A stretch of DNA of 64,000 nt from Saccharothrix sp. HUAS TT1 (GTDB lineage Bacteria > Actinomycetota > Actinomycetes > Mycobacteriales > Pseudonocardiaceae). The stretch covers positions 4,588,001 through 4,652,000 of the forward strand of contig NZ_CP160453.1 of NCBI RefSeq assembly GCF_040744945.1, read 5' to 3'. Positions 54,527 through 63,201 of this stretch are shown piece by piece (within the stretch, counting starts at the first letter, position 1; every line of letters starts with the position of its first letter). The notes beneath the pieces were generated by a model. The model did not search any database. It had not been told where the DNA came from and worked only from the letters and a program-made list of their open reading frames with translations. A program made the translations under genes and the position numbers.

Positions 54527-55767
54527 TCAGGGCAGGAGAACGCGGTGGCGGAGCAGGTCGAATCCGGTACGCCCGTGCATCTGCCTCATGATCCTCTTGG
54601 TGCGGGTGTTGACGGCGCGGGCCGTCGCGATCCACTCGGTGAGTTTCACGTCGTTGCCCGCGGCCGGTGTCAACAGGGCGGCGAAGCCGCGCACCAGATC
54701 GGCGAGTGCGGTCATCTCCGGGCACGCCATGGTGATCTTCTCCAGCAGGGCCGTGTCCTTCGGGCGCAGGTTGTCGGCTTTGGTGAGCAGGAGGCGGCTG
54801 GCGTGACGGGAGGTCGTGACCGGGCGGTCGCCTTCGGCGCGACCCTGGTTGAGGTAACGGACAAGCAGGTTGGCGCTGCCGGTGTAGCCCGATTCCCGGA
54901 TTTCCGCGAGCAGGTGGGTGACGGGGACCGCGGGGTCGGCCGCGCGGCGGGCACGCGGATGGTCACGGTAGGGGTCGGGCGGTAGGCGGGAGCGATGCGC
55001 GACGCGTGGGGTTCGGGCATGCGTGCATACCGTTTGGCCGTATTGAGGGTGACGCCGAGGCGCCGTGAGCAGTCGAGCAGGCCGACGCCCCGGCTGAGCA
55101 GGTCGTGGACCTTGTTCCAGCGGTCGCGGACGGTCTGCTCGTGAACTCCGCCTGGGCGGGGTGGGTTGACGGTGGCCCAGCACCCGGCGTGCGCGCGGAC
55201 CTCGACCAGGACCTTGTCGCAGAGATTGCGCCACAGATGCCATTGATCACTGACCTGCACCGCGTCGGGCAGGACGCGGCGGACGGCCTCGGCGTAGGTG
55301 GCCGACCCGTCCCGACACACGACCTCGACACCGGAATGCTCGCGCAGCCACGACTCCGGGGTGGCCGCGTCACGGCCGGGCAGGACCTCGACACGTCGAC
55401 CGGTCTGGGCATCGATGACGATCGTGGCGTAGCGGTGGCGTCGGCGCAGGGCGAAGTCGTCCACGCCGATCACCCGGGGGACCTTCGGTTCGGGCAGTGG
55501 CAGGCGCCGTAGACGGCGCAACGCCGTGCTGCGGGACACGGGCACGGCGAGGAGGTCGGTCAGGCGTGCGGCCGCCCGGCCGCATAATTCCTGCGCCACT
55601 TGGTATATCTGCCGGACAAGCCGCACCGCGCGGCGCTGGTGGCGCTCCGGCAGTCCGGGAACCTGTTCCCGGAAGGTCTGCCGTCGACAGCCCAGGGCTG
55701 GGCAGACCAGCCGGCGTACGCGCAGCTGCACGACGGCTTGTTGGTTCCAGATGAGGATCGAAGCCAC
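54527..55767 (-). mobile_element. ISL3-family transposase, frameshifted
   Basis: The minus strand encodes a DDE transposase of the ISL3 group: VQLRVRRLVCPALGCRRQTF, IGVDDFALRRRHRYATIVID (first Asp), VVCRDGSATYAEAVRRVLPD (second Asp), VSDQWHLWRNL. Near 54970 the frame changes, and the normal C-terminal part (LLAEIRESGYTGSANLLVRY, TRTKRIMRQMHGRTGFDLLR) continues in another frame. The N-terminus lacks the zinc-ribbon start and instead reads ILIWNQQ, copied from the IS481-like element. Probably inactive. Confidence 0.8.
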
Positions 55768-55985
55768 TGAGGTTCCGGGGGAACCCCAGGGTCATGCAAC
55801 CGGCCTGCGCTCACCTGATGCCGCGAATTGCGCAACTCCTCCTGGAGCCGGTCGTTGTTGACGGTCGTTGCCGCAGGAGCAGATCATGAGTCTGCTCGCA
55901 GTGGTGCGTGTCGGGTGAGGTGCGAACCGGCCGAGCGGCGGTTCGCGGGTGGTGCCGACCTTCGAGCGGGACTGGGGAGACTTCG

Positions 55986-57344
55986 ATGTCCGCAGTGCGC
56001 AACCTCGGTGCGGTGCTGGTGGCCGCGTCGGTGCTGGTGGCCGGCGCCCCTGCCGCGGTTGCCGGGCCACCGGATGTGGTGCCGTGCCTCGGAACAGCGG
56101 CTTGCACGTCCGGGCAGCTCCCCGACGGCACCCCGTACCAGTTCGCCAGGCCGGACCGGTGGAACGGCGTGGTGCTGGTCGACCTGGACTTCGCCGACGG
56201 CGGGCTGGGCACGCCGCTGACCGCGAGTCTCGTCCAGCGCGGCTACGCCGTGGGCGGCACGACCAGGACTGTCACCGGGTGGCGCATCGACCGGGCGATC
56301 GACAACCAGGCCGCCGCGCTCGCTCGTTTCGAGACGGCGTTCGGTTCCGCCCGGTGGGCGATCGCCGAGGGCCGTTCGATGGGAGGGTTCGTGGCCGCGG
56401 GCGCCGCGCAGGTCCACCCCGACCTGTTCGACGCCGCCGTGCCGTTCTGCGGCGGGCTCGGCGGTTCGGTCGGGCAGTGGAACCAGAAGCTCGACACCGT
56501 GTTCGCGCTGAAGACGTTGTTGTTCCGCGACAGCGCCCTGCCCGTGGTCGGGATTCCCGCTGACGTCGCCGGTGCGAGGCAGCAGTGGATCTCGGCCCTC
56601 GCCGGAGCGCAGGCCACCGCGGAGGGGCGGGCGCGCATCGCGCTCGCGTCCGCCATCGGCCAACTCCCGGGCTGGGGGCTCGCGGCGGACGGCACCGCGC
56701 CGCCGGTGCCGGCGTGGTGGGACGCGGCGGGCATCGAGAACGGCATGTACCAGGCGTTGGCAGGCGGTCCGCTGCCCTACGTCGGACAGGCGATGGGCAG
56801 CAGGCGCGCCATCGAGCAGCTGGCGGGCGGGAACCCCTCCTGGAACACGGGGGTCGACTACACCCGGCAACTCGCGTCGGCCGAACCCGCACAGCAGCTG
56901 GCCGTCGTGCGGCTGTACGCCCGAGCCGGGTTGGACCTGCGCGCCGACCTGGGGCGGTTGGCCGCGGCTCCCCGCGTCGCCGCCGACCCCGCTGCCGTGT
57001 CGAACCTGTCCAGGGGGATCGTGTTCACGGGTGACGTGCGCGTGCCGGTCCTCACGGTCAACGGGCTCGGTGACCAGATCTCCACCGTGGCGCAGCAGCA
57101 GTCCTACGAGGCGCTGGCCCACCGCGAGGGCAACGGCCGGCTCGTGCGCCAGACGTACGTGCGGACAGCCGGGCACTGCACGTTCACCGTCGGCGAGCAG
57201 GTCGCCGCGATCGACCGGATGTCGCAGCGGTTGCGGACGGGCGGCTGGCCCGACCTCTCGCCCCGTGCCATGAACGGGCTCGCGGGCGACGGCCGGTACG
57301 TCGACCACGTCCCACCCGTGTTCAACCGGCTGTTCGCGGGCTGA
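55986..57344 (+). CDS. Secreted alpha/beta-hydrolase
   Basis: A protein of 452 residues from ATG 55986, behind GGGGAG. Signal peptide 1-27 (LGAVLVAASVLVAGAPAAVA). The mature protein has WNGVVLVDLDFAD, a nucleophile elbow EGRSMGGFVAAG (Ser), VPFCGGLGGSVGQWNQK, a strand-turn VPVLTVNGLGDQIST that can supply the acid, and RTAGHCTFTVGEQ for the histidine. The architecture resembles large secreted actinobacterial esterases and tannase- or feruloyl-esterase-like hydrolases. The substrate is unknown. It stands alone between transposase remains, intact, with normal codon use. Confidence 0.85.
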   Translation: MSAVRNLGAVLVAASVLVAGAPAAVAGPPDVVPCLGTAACTSGQLPDGTPYQFARPDRWNGVVLVDLDFADGGLGTPLTASLVQRGYAVGGTTRTVTGWRIDRAIDNQAAALARFETAFGSARWAIAEGRSMGGFVAAGAAQVHPDLFDAAVPFCGGLGGSVGQWNQKLDTVFALKTLLFRDSALPVVGIPADVAGARQQWISALAGAQATAEGRARIALASAIGQLPGWGLAADGTAPPVPAWWDAAGIENGMYQALAGGPLPYVGQAMGSRRAIEQLAGGNPSWNTGVDYTRQLASAEPAQQLAVVRLYARAGLDLRADLGRLAAAPRVAADPAAVSNLSRGIVFTGDVRVPVLTVNGLGDQISTVAQQQSYEALAHREGNGRLVRQTYVRTAGHCTFTVGEQVAAIDRMSQRLRTGGWPDLSPRAMNGLAGDGRYVDHVPPVFNRLFAG

Positions 57345-57384
57345 CGAACACCCGTCGACCGGATCGGCGATGTCGGAAGTGCGA

Positions 57385-57605
57385 TCAGAGCTCCGCTGAA
57401 GATGACCTGGATGCCCGCGTCGGCGAGGACGGCGCCGAGTTCTCCACGGATACGGCGGTAGCCCACGTGGGCTTCCCCCGTGCCGGTCGCAGCGCCAGGA
57501 GCCGGAGCCGATGGAGCGTGGCGGCCGGGAGTCGGTGCAGCCGTGCCGCGAGGAACGTCCGGTCGCTGGGGGAGAACCGCGGACAGGCGTTGCCCAGCCG
57601 GCGCT
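57385..57605 (-). mobile_element. Internally deleted IS481-like transposase fragment
   Basis: Minus-strand residues FSPSDRTFLAARLHRLPAAT (N-terminal part), VGYRRIRGEL and GAVLADAGIQVIFSGA (from the catalytic core) are joined with sections missing between them. It is another decayed copy of the integrase-type element seen at 36810, 51880 and 54138. Confidence 0.65.
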
Positions 57606-57684
57606 CCGGACGCCGTGTCGACGGATGGCGCGATGGACCTGCGCCCGCGCCCGCAAGTACCTCGGCCCGGCAAGCTGGACACGG

Positions 57685-58000
57685 CTTCAACCTGCGGACC
57701 GCGCACGAGCTCCTGTCCGGTGCGGGGCTCGAGGCGTTCGCCCGCCGCGCCGCCGACGAGCTGCGCGCCACCGGCGAGACCGCGCGCAGCCGCTCCGGAC
57801 AGGCTCGCGACCAGCTCACCATGCAGGAGCTGCACATCGCCCGGCTGGTCGCGTCGGGAGCGACCTCGAAGGAGGTCGCCGCCCAGCTGTTCATCAGCCC
57901 CCGCACGGTCGACACCCACCTGCGCAACATCTTCCGAAAGCTGGGGATCACCTCCCGGAGGCAGCTCCGGGAGCTGCCCGGCCCGCGGCCGTCCACTTAG
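57685..58000 (+). pseudogene. C-terminal fragment of a LuxR/LAL-family regulator
   Basis: From about 57685 the plus strand encodes LRTAHELLSGAGLEAFARRA, ADELRATGETA, then the LuxR helix-turn-helix LTMQELHIARLVASGATSKE, VAAQLFISPRTVDTHLRNIF and RKLGITSRRQLRE. These are the last ~100 residues of a large ATP-binding (LAL) LuxR regulator. Everything before is replaced by transposase sequence, so the sensory and ATPase parts are gone. An intact DNA-binding domain could still be made from a start inside the junction, but I think it is a remnant. Confidence 0.75.
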
Positions 58001-58164
58001 GTCCGGCTCGTGGCACGAGGATCACCTTGTCGGCGACCGTGCGGGACTCGGCACGGGCCGGTGCCTTCATCGGCGCCGAGCGCGGCGACGCTCCCGCCGG
58101 GGTGCAGCCCGGCCAGCCGGTGCCCCCTCTGCCACGCGGTGACTCCACCTGGCCCGCGAGGGCC

Positions 58165-58735
58165 ACAGCCGGCCACCGTCGCTCGTGCTGACCGGCACCG
58201 ACCGCGGGGTGCGGTTCAGCCGTTCGGTCAACGATGCGACATCGGGATCGTTCGGGTACCGGCCGGTGGTGGTCCGCAGGTCCGCGACGAGGGACTGCTC
58301 GAACCATGCCCTTTCGGCCGCGGTCTGCCGGACCGGGCATTCCGCTGTTCGAACTGGGTGATCATGGCGTTCCGGTCCTCGGCGCCGGCCCGGGAGGGGC
58401 CCCCAGGTCGCCGCGAACAACGAGTTCCAGTACAGCAATTGCCAGGGCGCGTCGTACACGGCCAGTGGGCTGGCGCTGAGCTGGTCGGCGACTCGGCGCA
58501 CACTGATCGGAACAAGCCCGGGGACGCGATCCGGATTGGCGGTATGCCCGGCCAGGCGCAGCAGGTGGGCTCCTCGTCGGTCAACTGCAGGGCGCGTGCC
58601 AGTGCTGAGCACACCTGGGCCGACGGGGTCGTCACTCGGCCTTGGTTGTCGTACGACTGTGACGGGGCGTCCGGCGATGAGATCCCCAGGGCGGCCTCCG
58701 ATTCGTCGTGATGTAGAGCGTGCGTTCTGGAATGC
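58165..58735 (-). pseudogene. Frameshifted XRE/MmyB-type transcriptional regulator
   Basis: Pieces of a helix-turn-helix regulator with MmyB-like ligand domain lie in successive minus-strand frames: QGRVTTPSAQVCSALARALQ, LTDEE; AHLLRLAGHTANPDRVPGLV, RRVADQLSASPLAVYDAPWQ, LLYWNSLFAATWG; RNAMITQFEQRN; AERAWFEQSLVADLRTTTGR, YPNDPDVASLTERL. At least three frame changes and the loss of most of the HTH make it a clear pseudogene. Such regulators usually sit next to a short-chain dehydrogenase or hydrolase they control, which is not present. Confidence 0.8.
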
Positions 58736-58740
58736 GATCG

Positions 58741-59100
58741 CCGAAGGGGTGTCCACTGAAGACGCGGCTGTCGCGTGCGGAGTGTAGGGGCTCGCGATGC
58801 GTGCCACCAGCAGGTCGACGGCGAGCAGGGCCATCTCCTCGGCGGGCATGTCGGCGGTCGGGGTTGTGCCCGATGACGTCGCCGCAGTGCTGGCGGTCGC
58901 GGTGAACAGGTCGGGGGCACAGTGGGACGTTTGTGCGGCAAGGGGAGGTTCCAGGACCTCACGGGGGGATCTGTCCCGGGTTGGCATGTCGAGACGGGCG
59001 TCGATTGTCACTGGATCGGGTTGTCTTGGGCGGGTGTGGGGATGGTGTCGGTGACGGCGGGAACCCTGAAGTGCACGTCTTCTGCTTCGATGTGACAAGG
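58741..59100. other. Stretch without recognisable genes before the peptide gene
   Basis: No gene, fragment or strong repeat recognised here on either strand. It should contain the promoter of the peptide/SagB unit, but I see no convincing -35/-10 pair. Confidence 0.4.
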
Positions 59101-59115
59101 GGGGAGGTGAGGATC

Positions 59116-59211
59116 GTGCGCAGGATTCCGATGAAGGCCCGTCCGGTTGTCCGCCCGGAACGGGTCGCTGGTGGACACCCGTGGCAGGAGTTCAACTTCA
59201 AGAAGAAGTAA
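59116..59211 (+). CDS. Putative 31-residue RiPP precursor peptide
   Basis: GTG 59116 lies six bases after a very strong ribosome site (GGGGAGGTGAG, 59101-59111). An in-frame ATG at 59131 would give 26 residues. The peptide is Arg/Pro-rich in its first half and ends GGHPWQEFNFKKK followed by TAA, so Trp and two Phe lie between a Gly-Gly and a Lys tail. A GC hairpin follows and then the SagB-family oxidoreductase gene 120 bp downstream. The strong ribosome site, the small size, the hairpin for unequal expression and the modifying enzyme are the usual plan of a ribosomally made, modified peptide. I know no named family with this sequence. Confidence 0.6.
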   Translation: MRRIPMKARPVVRPERVAGGHPWQEFNFKKK

Positions 59212-59238
59212 CGGCTGGTGTCGGCTAGTTCGGAGGGT

Positions 59239-59260
59239 CGGGCCCGTGCACGCGGGCCCG
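59239..59260 (+). terminator. Hairpin between the peptide gene and the oxidoreductase gene
   Basis: CGGGCCCG at 59239-59246 and again at 59253-59260 pair with each other around a 6-base loop, 27 bp after the peptide stop. Partial termination here would make more precursor than enzyme. Confidence 0.55.
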
Positions 59261-59330
59261 GCCCCTCATCGTGTGGCGCTTGCACCGTGTCCCCGCCGGA
59301 GTTCTGTTCCGCGCGCCCTTTGGAGCCGTC

Positions 59331-60461
59331 ATGCGTCTGCGTCGTGCGAGCTGTCTGACCTGCTACTGGTTCGAGGGGGAGTTCGTCGTGCACCCTTACC
59401 CCGGCGGCACGCCCACGGCGTTGCACCCGGCGGCGGCGGAGGTCCTGGCCGCGTTCGACGACTGGATCGAGCCCGTCAAGGCCGCCGAGGAGTTGGACCA
59501 CCTCACCCCGGACACCGTCGCCGAGGCCGTGCAGGCTCTGCACGAGGCGGGAGCGCTGCTCGCCGAGGGCGACGACGAGGCAGACCGCGACGAGCAGGTG
59601 GCCCGCCAGTGGCGGGAGTGGGCACCCGAAGCGTCGTTCTTCCACTACGCCACCCTGGACAACCGGTACGCCCAAGACGACCGCGGGCAGACCGACCCAG
59701 AGGAGCAGGCGGACACCTCCGTGGCGGCCGAGGACGGCCCGCGGCACACCCTGTTCACCGAATACCCCGACGCCGACCGCGTGATGCTGCCCCGCCCGCA
59801 CGCCGACCTGCGCCTGCCCTACGACCAGGTGCTCTACGCGCGCCGCACCCACCGTGACTTCACCGACGACCCGGTGCCGCTGTCGACCCTGGCCACCCTG
59901 CTCTCGACGGTGTTCGGCCCGGTCGACTACATCGACTCCGGCTCGGGCGCGCTGTTCCGCCGCACCAGCCCCGCCGGCGGCGCCCGCCAGGAACTCGACG
60001 CCTACCTCGGCGTCCTCAACGTCACCGGTGTCGACCCCGGCATGTACCACTACAACCTGCGCGAGCACTCCCTGGAACTGCTCTCGCCCGGCCTGGACCG
60101 CGACGAGGCGGTCGTGCTGGGCGCCAACCAGAAGTGGGTCGGCGAAGCCGCGTTCCTGGTGGTGCTCACCGCCGTCATCGACCGGATGAGCAGCAAGTAC
60201 CGCATCCCGCGCTGCTACCGGGTCTGCCTGCTCAACGCGGGCCACCTCGGCCAGACCTTCGCCCTCACCGCCACGGCCCTGGGACTGGGACCCGCCCAGA
60301 CCGGCGCCTTCAGCGACGTCCCCGTCGCCGAACGCCTGGGACTGGACAACATCGGCCGCATCCCGCTCTACGTCCTCGCCGCCGGAGTACCCCACCCCCA
60401 CCCCACCCAAAGAGCCCCGCAGGCGACCGCGGACACCTTCAAGACCACCACCCTGCGCTGA
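59331..60461 (+). CDS. SagB-family peptide dehydrogenase (FMN nitroreductase fold)
   Basis: A protein of 376 residues from ATG 59331, six bases after TTGGAG. Residues 1-130 form the N-terminal SagB-type extension (RASCLTCYWFEGEFVVHPY, VAEAVQALHEAGALL). The nitroreductase domain starts near 165 with QVLYARRTHRDFTDDPVPLS (FMN phosphate-binding Arg/Thr/Arg) and continues with RRTSPAGGARQELDAYLGVL, DPGMYHYNLREHSLELL, GNAGH-like LLNAGHLGQTFALTATALGL, and a closing GRIPLYVLAAG. SagB/ThcOx enzymes oxidise azolines in a peptide to azoles. No YcaO cyclodehydratase is present here, so this one may oxidise other peptide groups. The candidate substrate is the peptide encoded upstream. Confidence 0.88.
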   Translation: MRLRRASCLTCYWFEGEFVVHPYPGGTPTALHPAAAEVLAAFDDWIEPVKAAEELDHLTPDTVAEAVQALHEAGALLAEGDDEADRDEQVARQWREWAPEASFFHYATLDNRYAQDDRGQTDPEEQADTSVAAEDGPRHTLFTEYPDADRVMLPRPHADLRLPYDQVLYARRTHRDFTDDPVPLSTLATLLSTVFGPVDYIDSGSGALFRRTSPAGGARQELDAYLGVLNVTGVDPGMYHYNLREHSLELLSPGLDRDEAVVLGANQKWVGEAAFLVVLTAVIDRMSSKYRIPRCYRVCLLNAGHLGQTFALTATALGLGPAQTGAFSDVPVAERLGLDNIGRIPLYVLAAGVPHPHPTQRAPQATADTFKTTTLR

Positions 60462-60577
60462 ACCCCATGTCGACGACGGCGAGACCAGGCCGACTACCGG
60501 TCCAGGGACCGCCCGCACCGGTACGGCCTTCGGACGCGGTCGGCTCCGAGCCGGCCTACCGATGAGCCGGCGTGTGA

Positions 60578-60754
60578 GTGGTCGACGGGGTGCCGGCGGT
60601 CCAGGCACACGAGGAGCTGTTGTTCGCCCTGGTGGAGGACTTCGCGCCGTCAGGGCGCGTGGACCAGCTCCGGCGGCTCGTCGACCGCCTGACCGACGAC
60701 GAACCGGCCCTGCCCGACGGGGTGCGGGACCTGCGGGCCGACCAGCCCCGCTGA
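60578..60754 (+). CDS. Small acidic helical protein, unknown
   Basis: GTG 60578 opens a 58-residue frame (QAHEELLFALVEDFAPSGRV, QLRRLVDRLTDDEPALPDGV) with strong third-position GC and an amphipathic helical pattern. No good ribosome site is visible apart from a weak GAG 10 bp upstream. It could be an independent small gene or the end of a larger lost one. Function unknown. Confidence 0.4.
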   Translation: MVDGVPAVQAHEELLFALVEDFAPSGRVDQLRRLVDRLTDDEPALPDGVRDLRADQPR

Positions 60755-61050
60755 AGCTCTCACCGTGGCCGGCGCTCTCCGACCAGGGAGAAGCCGACCT
60801 GCCCGTGGCGCAGGCGGTGTCCGGGGCCTGTGACAAGGCATCGAAGTGCAAGGACTCCCCGGCCTCGGCACAGGACCTGATTGAGGGCTCCCAAACGCTG
60901 TTCGCTATAGCGTTGGAGGGTGACCGGACCGGCGACAAGGACGAAATTCTGGCCAATCTCGAGGAGGTGGTCAACGGCGTCAAGGTGTTGTGGACGGCGC
61001 TGAGCAAGGGCATTGACCACGCCCAGGCCGTGCTCGACGCGATCCAGGGA
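60755..61050 (+). pseudogene. Fragment of a small helical (ESX/WXG-like) protein
   Basis: Residues VAQAVSGACDKASKCKDSPA, DLIEGSQTLFAIALEGDRTG and ILANLEEVVNGVKVLWTALS form a two-helix pattern like the small WXG100-type or DUF proteins found next to polymorphic toxin and immunity genes. No start codon with a ribosome site is visible and the frame runs on into the Imm1 remnant. The family call is tentative. Confidence 0.35.
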
Positions 61051-61051
61051 A

Positions 61052-61358
61052 CAGACCAACGGCACTCTCATCGGCCGCGCGGTCAGGACGACCGGCAGTC
61101 GGTCGGCGCCGACTCGACCATCGGCTTGGGCGCGGTCCGCTACGCGGGAGCCGTCGAGACCGATCCCGACCACGGCGAGTGGTTCAGCAAGGGCGACCGG
61201 GTGAACCCTGACGGCGTCGAGTTCGCCTACTTCGGCACCGGCCACGCCTGGCCCGCGGACTCCGAGGTTCCCTGGACGTCGTGCGTGACGCCTTCGCGCT
61301 GCTCCTGGCCACCGGGGGACGACGGCCCACTTGTGCGGTGTGGCAGCCCTGGAGCTGA
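61052..61358 (+). pseudogene. Imm1-family immunity protein, frameshifted
   Basis: Residues GAVRYAGAVETDPDHGEWFS, GVEFAYFGTGHAWPADSEVP, then in the next frame LDVVRDAFALLLATGGRRPT and CAVWQPWS followed by TGA. Together they match the C-terminal part of Imm1 immunity proteins (pattern GEVPLDVVRxAxxxFLxTGxRPTxVxWQ). The shift at 61270-61272 looks like loss of one C in a run. The N-terminal strand (NGTLIGRAV) is in another frame. Imm1 proteins neutralise toxins of contact-dependent or type VII-delivered systems. The toxin gene is absent. Confidence 0.65.
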
Positions 61359-61833
61359 CCGATCCGGAACGTCGCCAAAGACTGGTTGCCCGCTGTCCCT
61401 GCGTGCGTGTGGTCCAACGGACCGTTCAGCAAGGAACCAAACCACTGGTCAGCTTCACCGAGGTGGCCGAGCACGCCGGTTCGCTGCATGACGGACGAAG
61501 TGGTCGTGAGCGCCGGCTTGGTGCTGTGCGTGACGACAAGCGTGATCTATGAGACGAAGGTGAACGCGGTCATGAGCTGGCGGCGCGTAGCCACTTCGCC
61601 ACCTTCAGCTGTCAGCACACCCTGGCCTTCTCCTGGATCGGGGCGAACATGCACGACACGCTCGAAGCACCCTCGACAGGAGACTGAACACTCACGTCCA
61701 AAGCCTTTGATCCATCAGCCCTTTCCAACCTGGTGGTGGCAGGCCGGAGACATGGCGAAGCTCCTGGTAGATGACTTCTCGACCAAGAGCAAGGCCATCG
61801 CCAGGAGCTTTGTGTGCTTGTCCACCCATCCGC
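61359..61833. other. Stretch without recognisable genes
   Basis: Between the Imm1 remnant and the IS5-like fragment I see only short unconvincing frames with no homologous segments and no clear hairpin. It is probably degraded DNA. Confidence 0.4.
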
Positions 61834-62112
61834 GTCGGCCTGGCCACCGTCTGCCGCTACATCCACGAAGCCGTCCAACTCCTGGCCGCACTGGCACCGG
61901 ACCTGGCCGACGCGGTGAAGGTCGCTGCGCGCAAGGCCTACGTCATCCTCGACGGCACCCTGCTGCGCATCGACCGCGTCGCCGCCGACCGGCCATACCA
62001 CTCGGAAAAGCACAAGCGCCACGGCATGAACGTCCAAGTCCTCGTCGACCCCGCGGGGCGACTGCTGTGGACCTCGCCCGCACTGCCCGGCTCGGCCCAC
62101 GACCTGTCGGCT
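61834..62112 (+). mobile_element. Fragment of an IS5-family (DDE_Tnp_4) transposase
   Basis: The plus strand encodes VGLATVCRYIHEAVQLLAAL, then KAYVILDGTLLRIDRVAADR, YHSEKHKRHGMNVQVLVDPA and GRLLWTSPALPGSAHDL. This is the middle of an IS5-type transposase with its first catalytic Asp (LDGT). Both ends are missing. Its right edge is joined directly, in frame, to methyltransferase sequence. Confidence 0.85.
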
Positions 62113-62838
62113 ACCTGCACTCGGCGGCGTTGCGGGCGGCGGCGATGAACCTCGCCGACCACCTGCGGGACGGCCCGCGCGCGGTGGCCGAGCTCGCCGA
62201 GCTGACCGGGTTCGCGGCGTCCGCCATCCACCGGGTGCTGCGGCTGCTCGCGACCAGGGGCGTGTTCAGCGAGGTCGAGCCGGGCCGGTTCCGGTTGACG
62301 CCGCCGGTGGCGGCGGCGTGCCCGATCCCGCCGGGCGCGACCGTGGTCGACGTGGGCGGCGGCCAGGGCGGGTTGCTGCTGGAGGTGCTGCGGCGCGACC
62401 CGTCCGCGCGCGGCGTCCTCTTCGACCCGGGCCCACGTGCTGGGCGGCAACCGCCTGAGCGCGGCGGCCGACCTCGCGGACCGCTGGCGGCCGGTGGCGG
62501 GCGACTTTCTGGAGGAGGTCCCGGCGGGCGACGTCCTGCTGCTGAAACGGGTCACGCACGACTGGGACGACGACACCTGCCTGCGAATCCTGCGGAACTG
62601 CCGCGCCGCGCTGCGACCGGGCGGCCGGATCCTGGTGGTCGACGCGGTCCTCCCGGCGGGCGACGTGCCGCACCAGGCCAAGGTGCTGGACCTGCTGATG
62701 ATGACCGTGCTGCCCGGCCACGAGCGCACGGAGGAGCAGTTCCGCCGGTTGTTCCGGGAGGCGGACCTGAGCCTGGAATCCATCACCCCCGTGCGCGCGA
62801 TGCCGGTTTCGGTACTGGAAGTCGGGCCGGTCTCCTGA
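62113..62838 (+). pseudogene. Broken SAM-dependent O-methyltransferase
   Basis: The plus strand encodes the N-terminal wHTH/dimerisation domain (YLHSAALRAAAMNLADHLRD, AVAELAELTGFAASAIHRVL, RFRLTPPVAAA). It then jumps to the SAM site TVVDVGGGQGGLLLEVLRRD, missing about 90 residues that normally lie between. At about 62440 the frame changes and the rest ([60 protein letters not shown]) follows. The 5' end is replaced by the IS5 fragment. It is the same family as the intact methyltransferase facing it at 63198. Confidence 0.88.
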
Positions 62839-63170
62839 CATCGCGGAAATCACTGTGAACAGGGGCGGGAAGCGAACCTGCTCCTACCCGGCAGGGACGA
62901 CGACCGGGCACCAGGCCGTCGGCCTCGCCAGCGGGCTCGACGAGCGGCGGACGGGGTTCGCCGTCGAGCACCGATTGATCGACGCGCACGCCGCCGTTCG
63001 CGCCGATCCGCCGCCGCCGGTGGGCGTCCGTATGCCGCAGACCGGGACTGCGATGACGACCCCGCCGTCCCGGGTGTGACTGCACCCTCACCGGCAGTGG
63101 CGGATCGACCTACCGCATCACCGGGGCGGGCGACGTCGTCACTGGCGCCCCCGCCTGACCGCGTGACCGC
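62839..63170. other. Intergenic stretch between convergent methyltransferase sequences
   Basis: No gene recognised. A short tandem GACCGCGT repeat at about 63158-63175 precedes the terminator hairpin. Confidence 0.4.
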
Positions 63171-63201
63171 GTGACCGGACGACGGCGCGACGTCCGGTCA
63201 C
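63171..63201. terminator. Hairpin at the end of the right-hand methyltransferase gene
   Basis: GTGACCGGACG (63171-63181) and CGTCCGGTCAC (63191-63201) pair perfectly over 11 bp with a 9-base loop. The right arm overlaps the stop codon at 63198-63200. Confidence 0.65.

Noticed and set aside
61386..62858. 490-codon frame running through IS5 and methyltransferase sequence
   Set aside because: It is a chance fusion of two remnants. The methyltransferase part leaves this frame at about 62440 and the first 150 codons have no homology.
62855..63079. 74-codon plus-strand frame as a new small gene
   Set aside because: No ribosome site, no motif and no coding bias distinct from the other frames.
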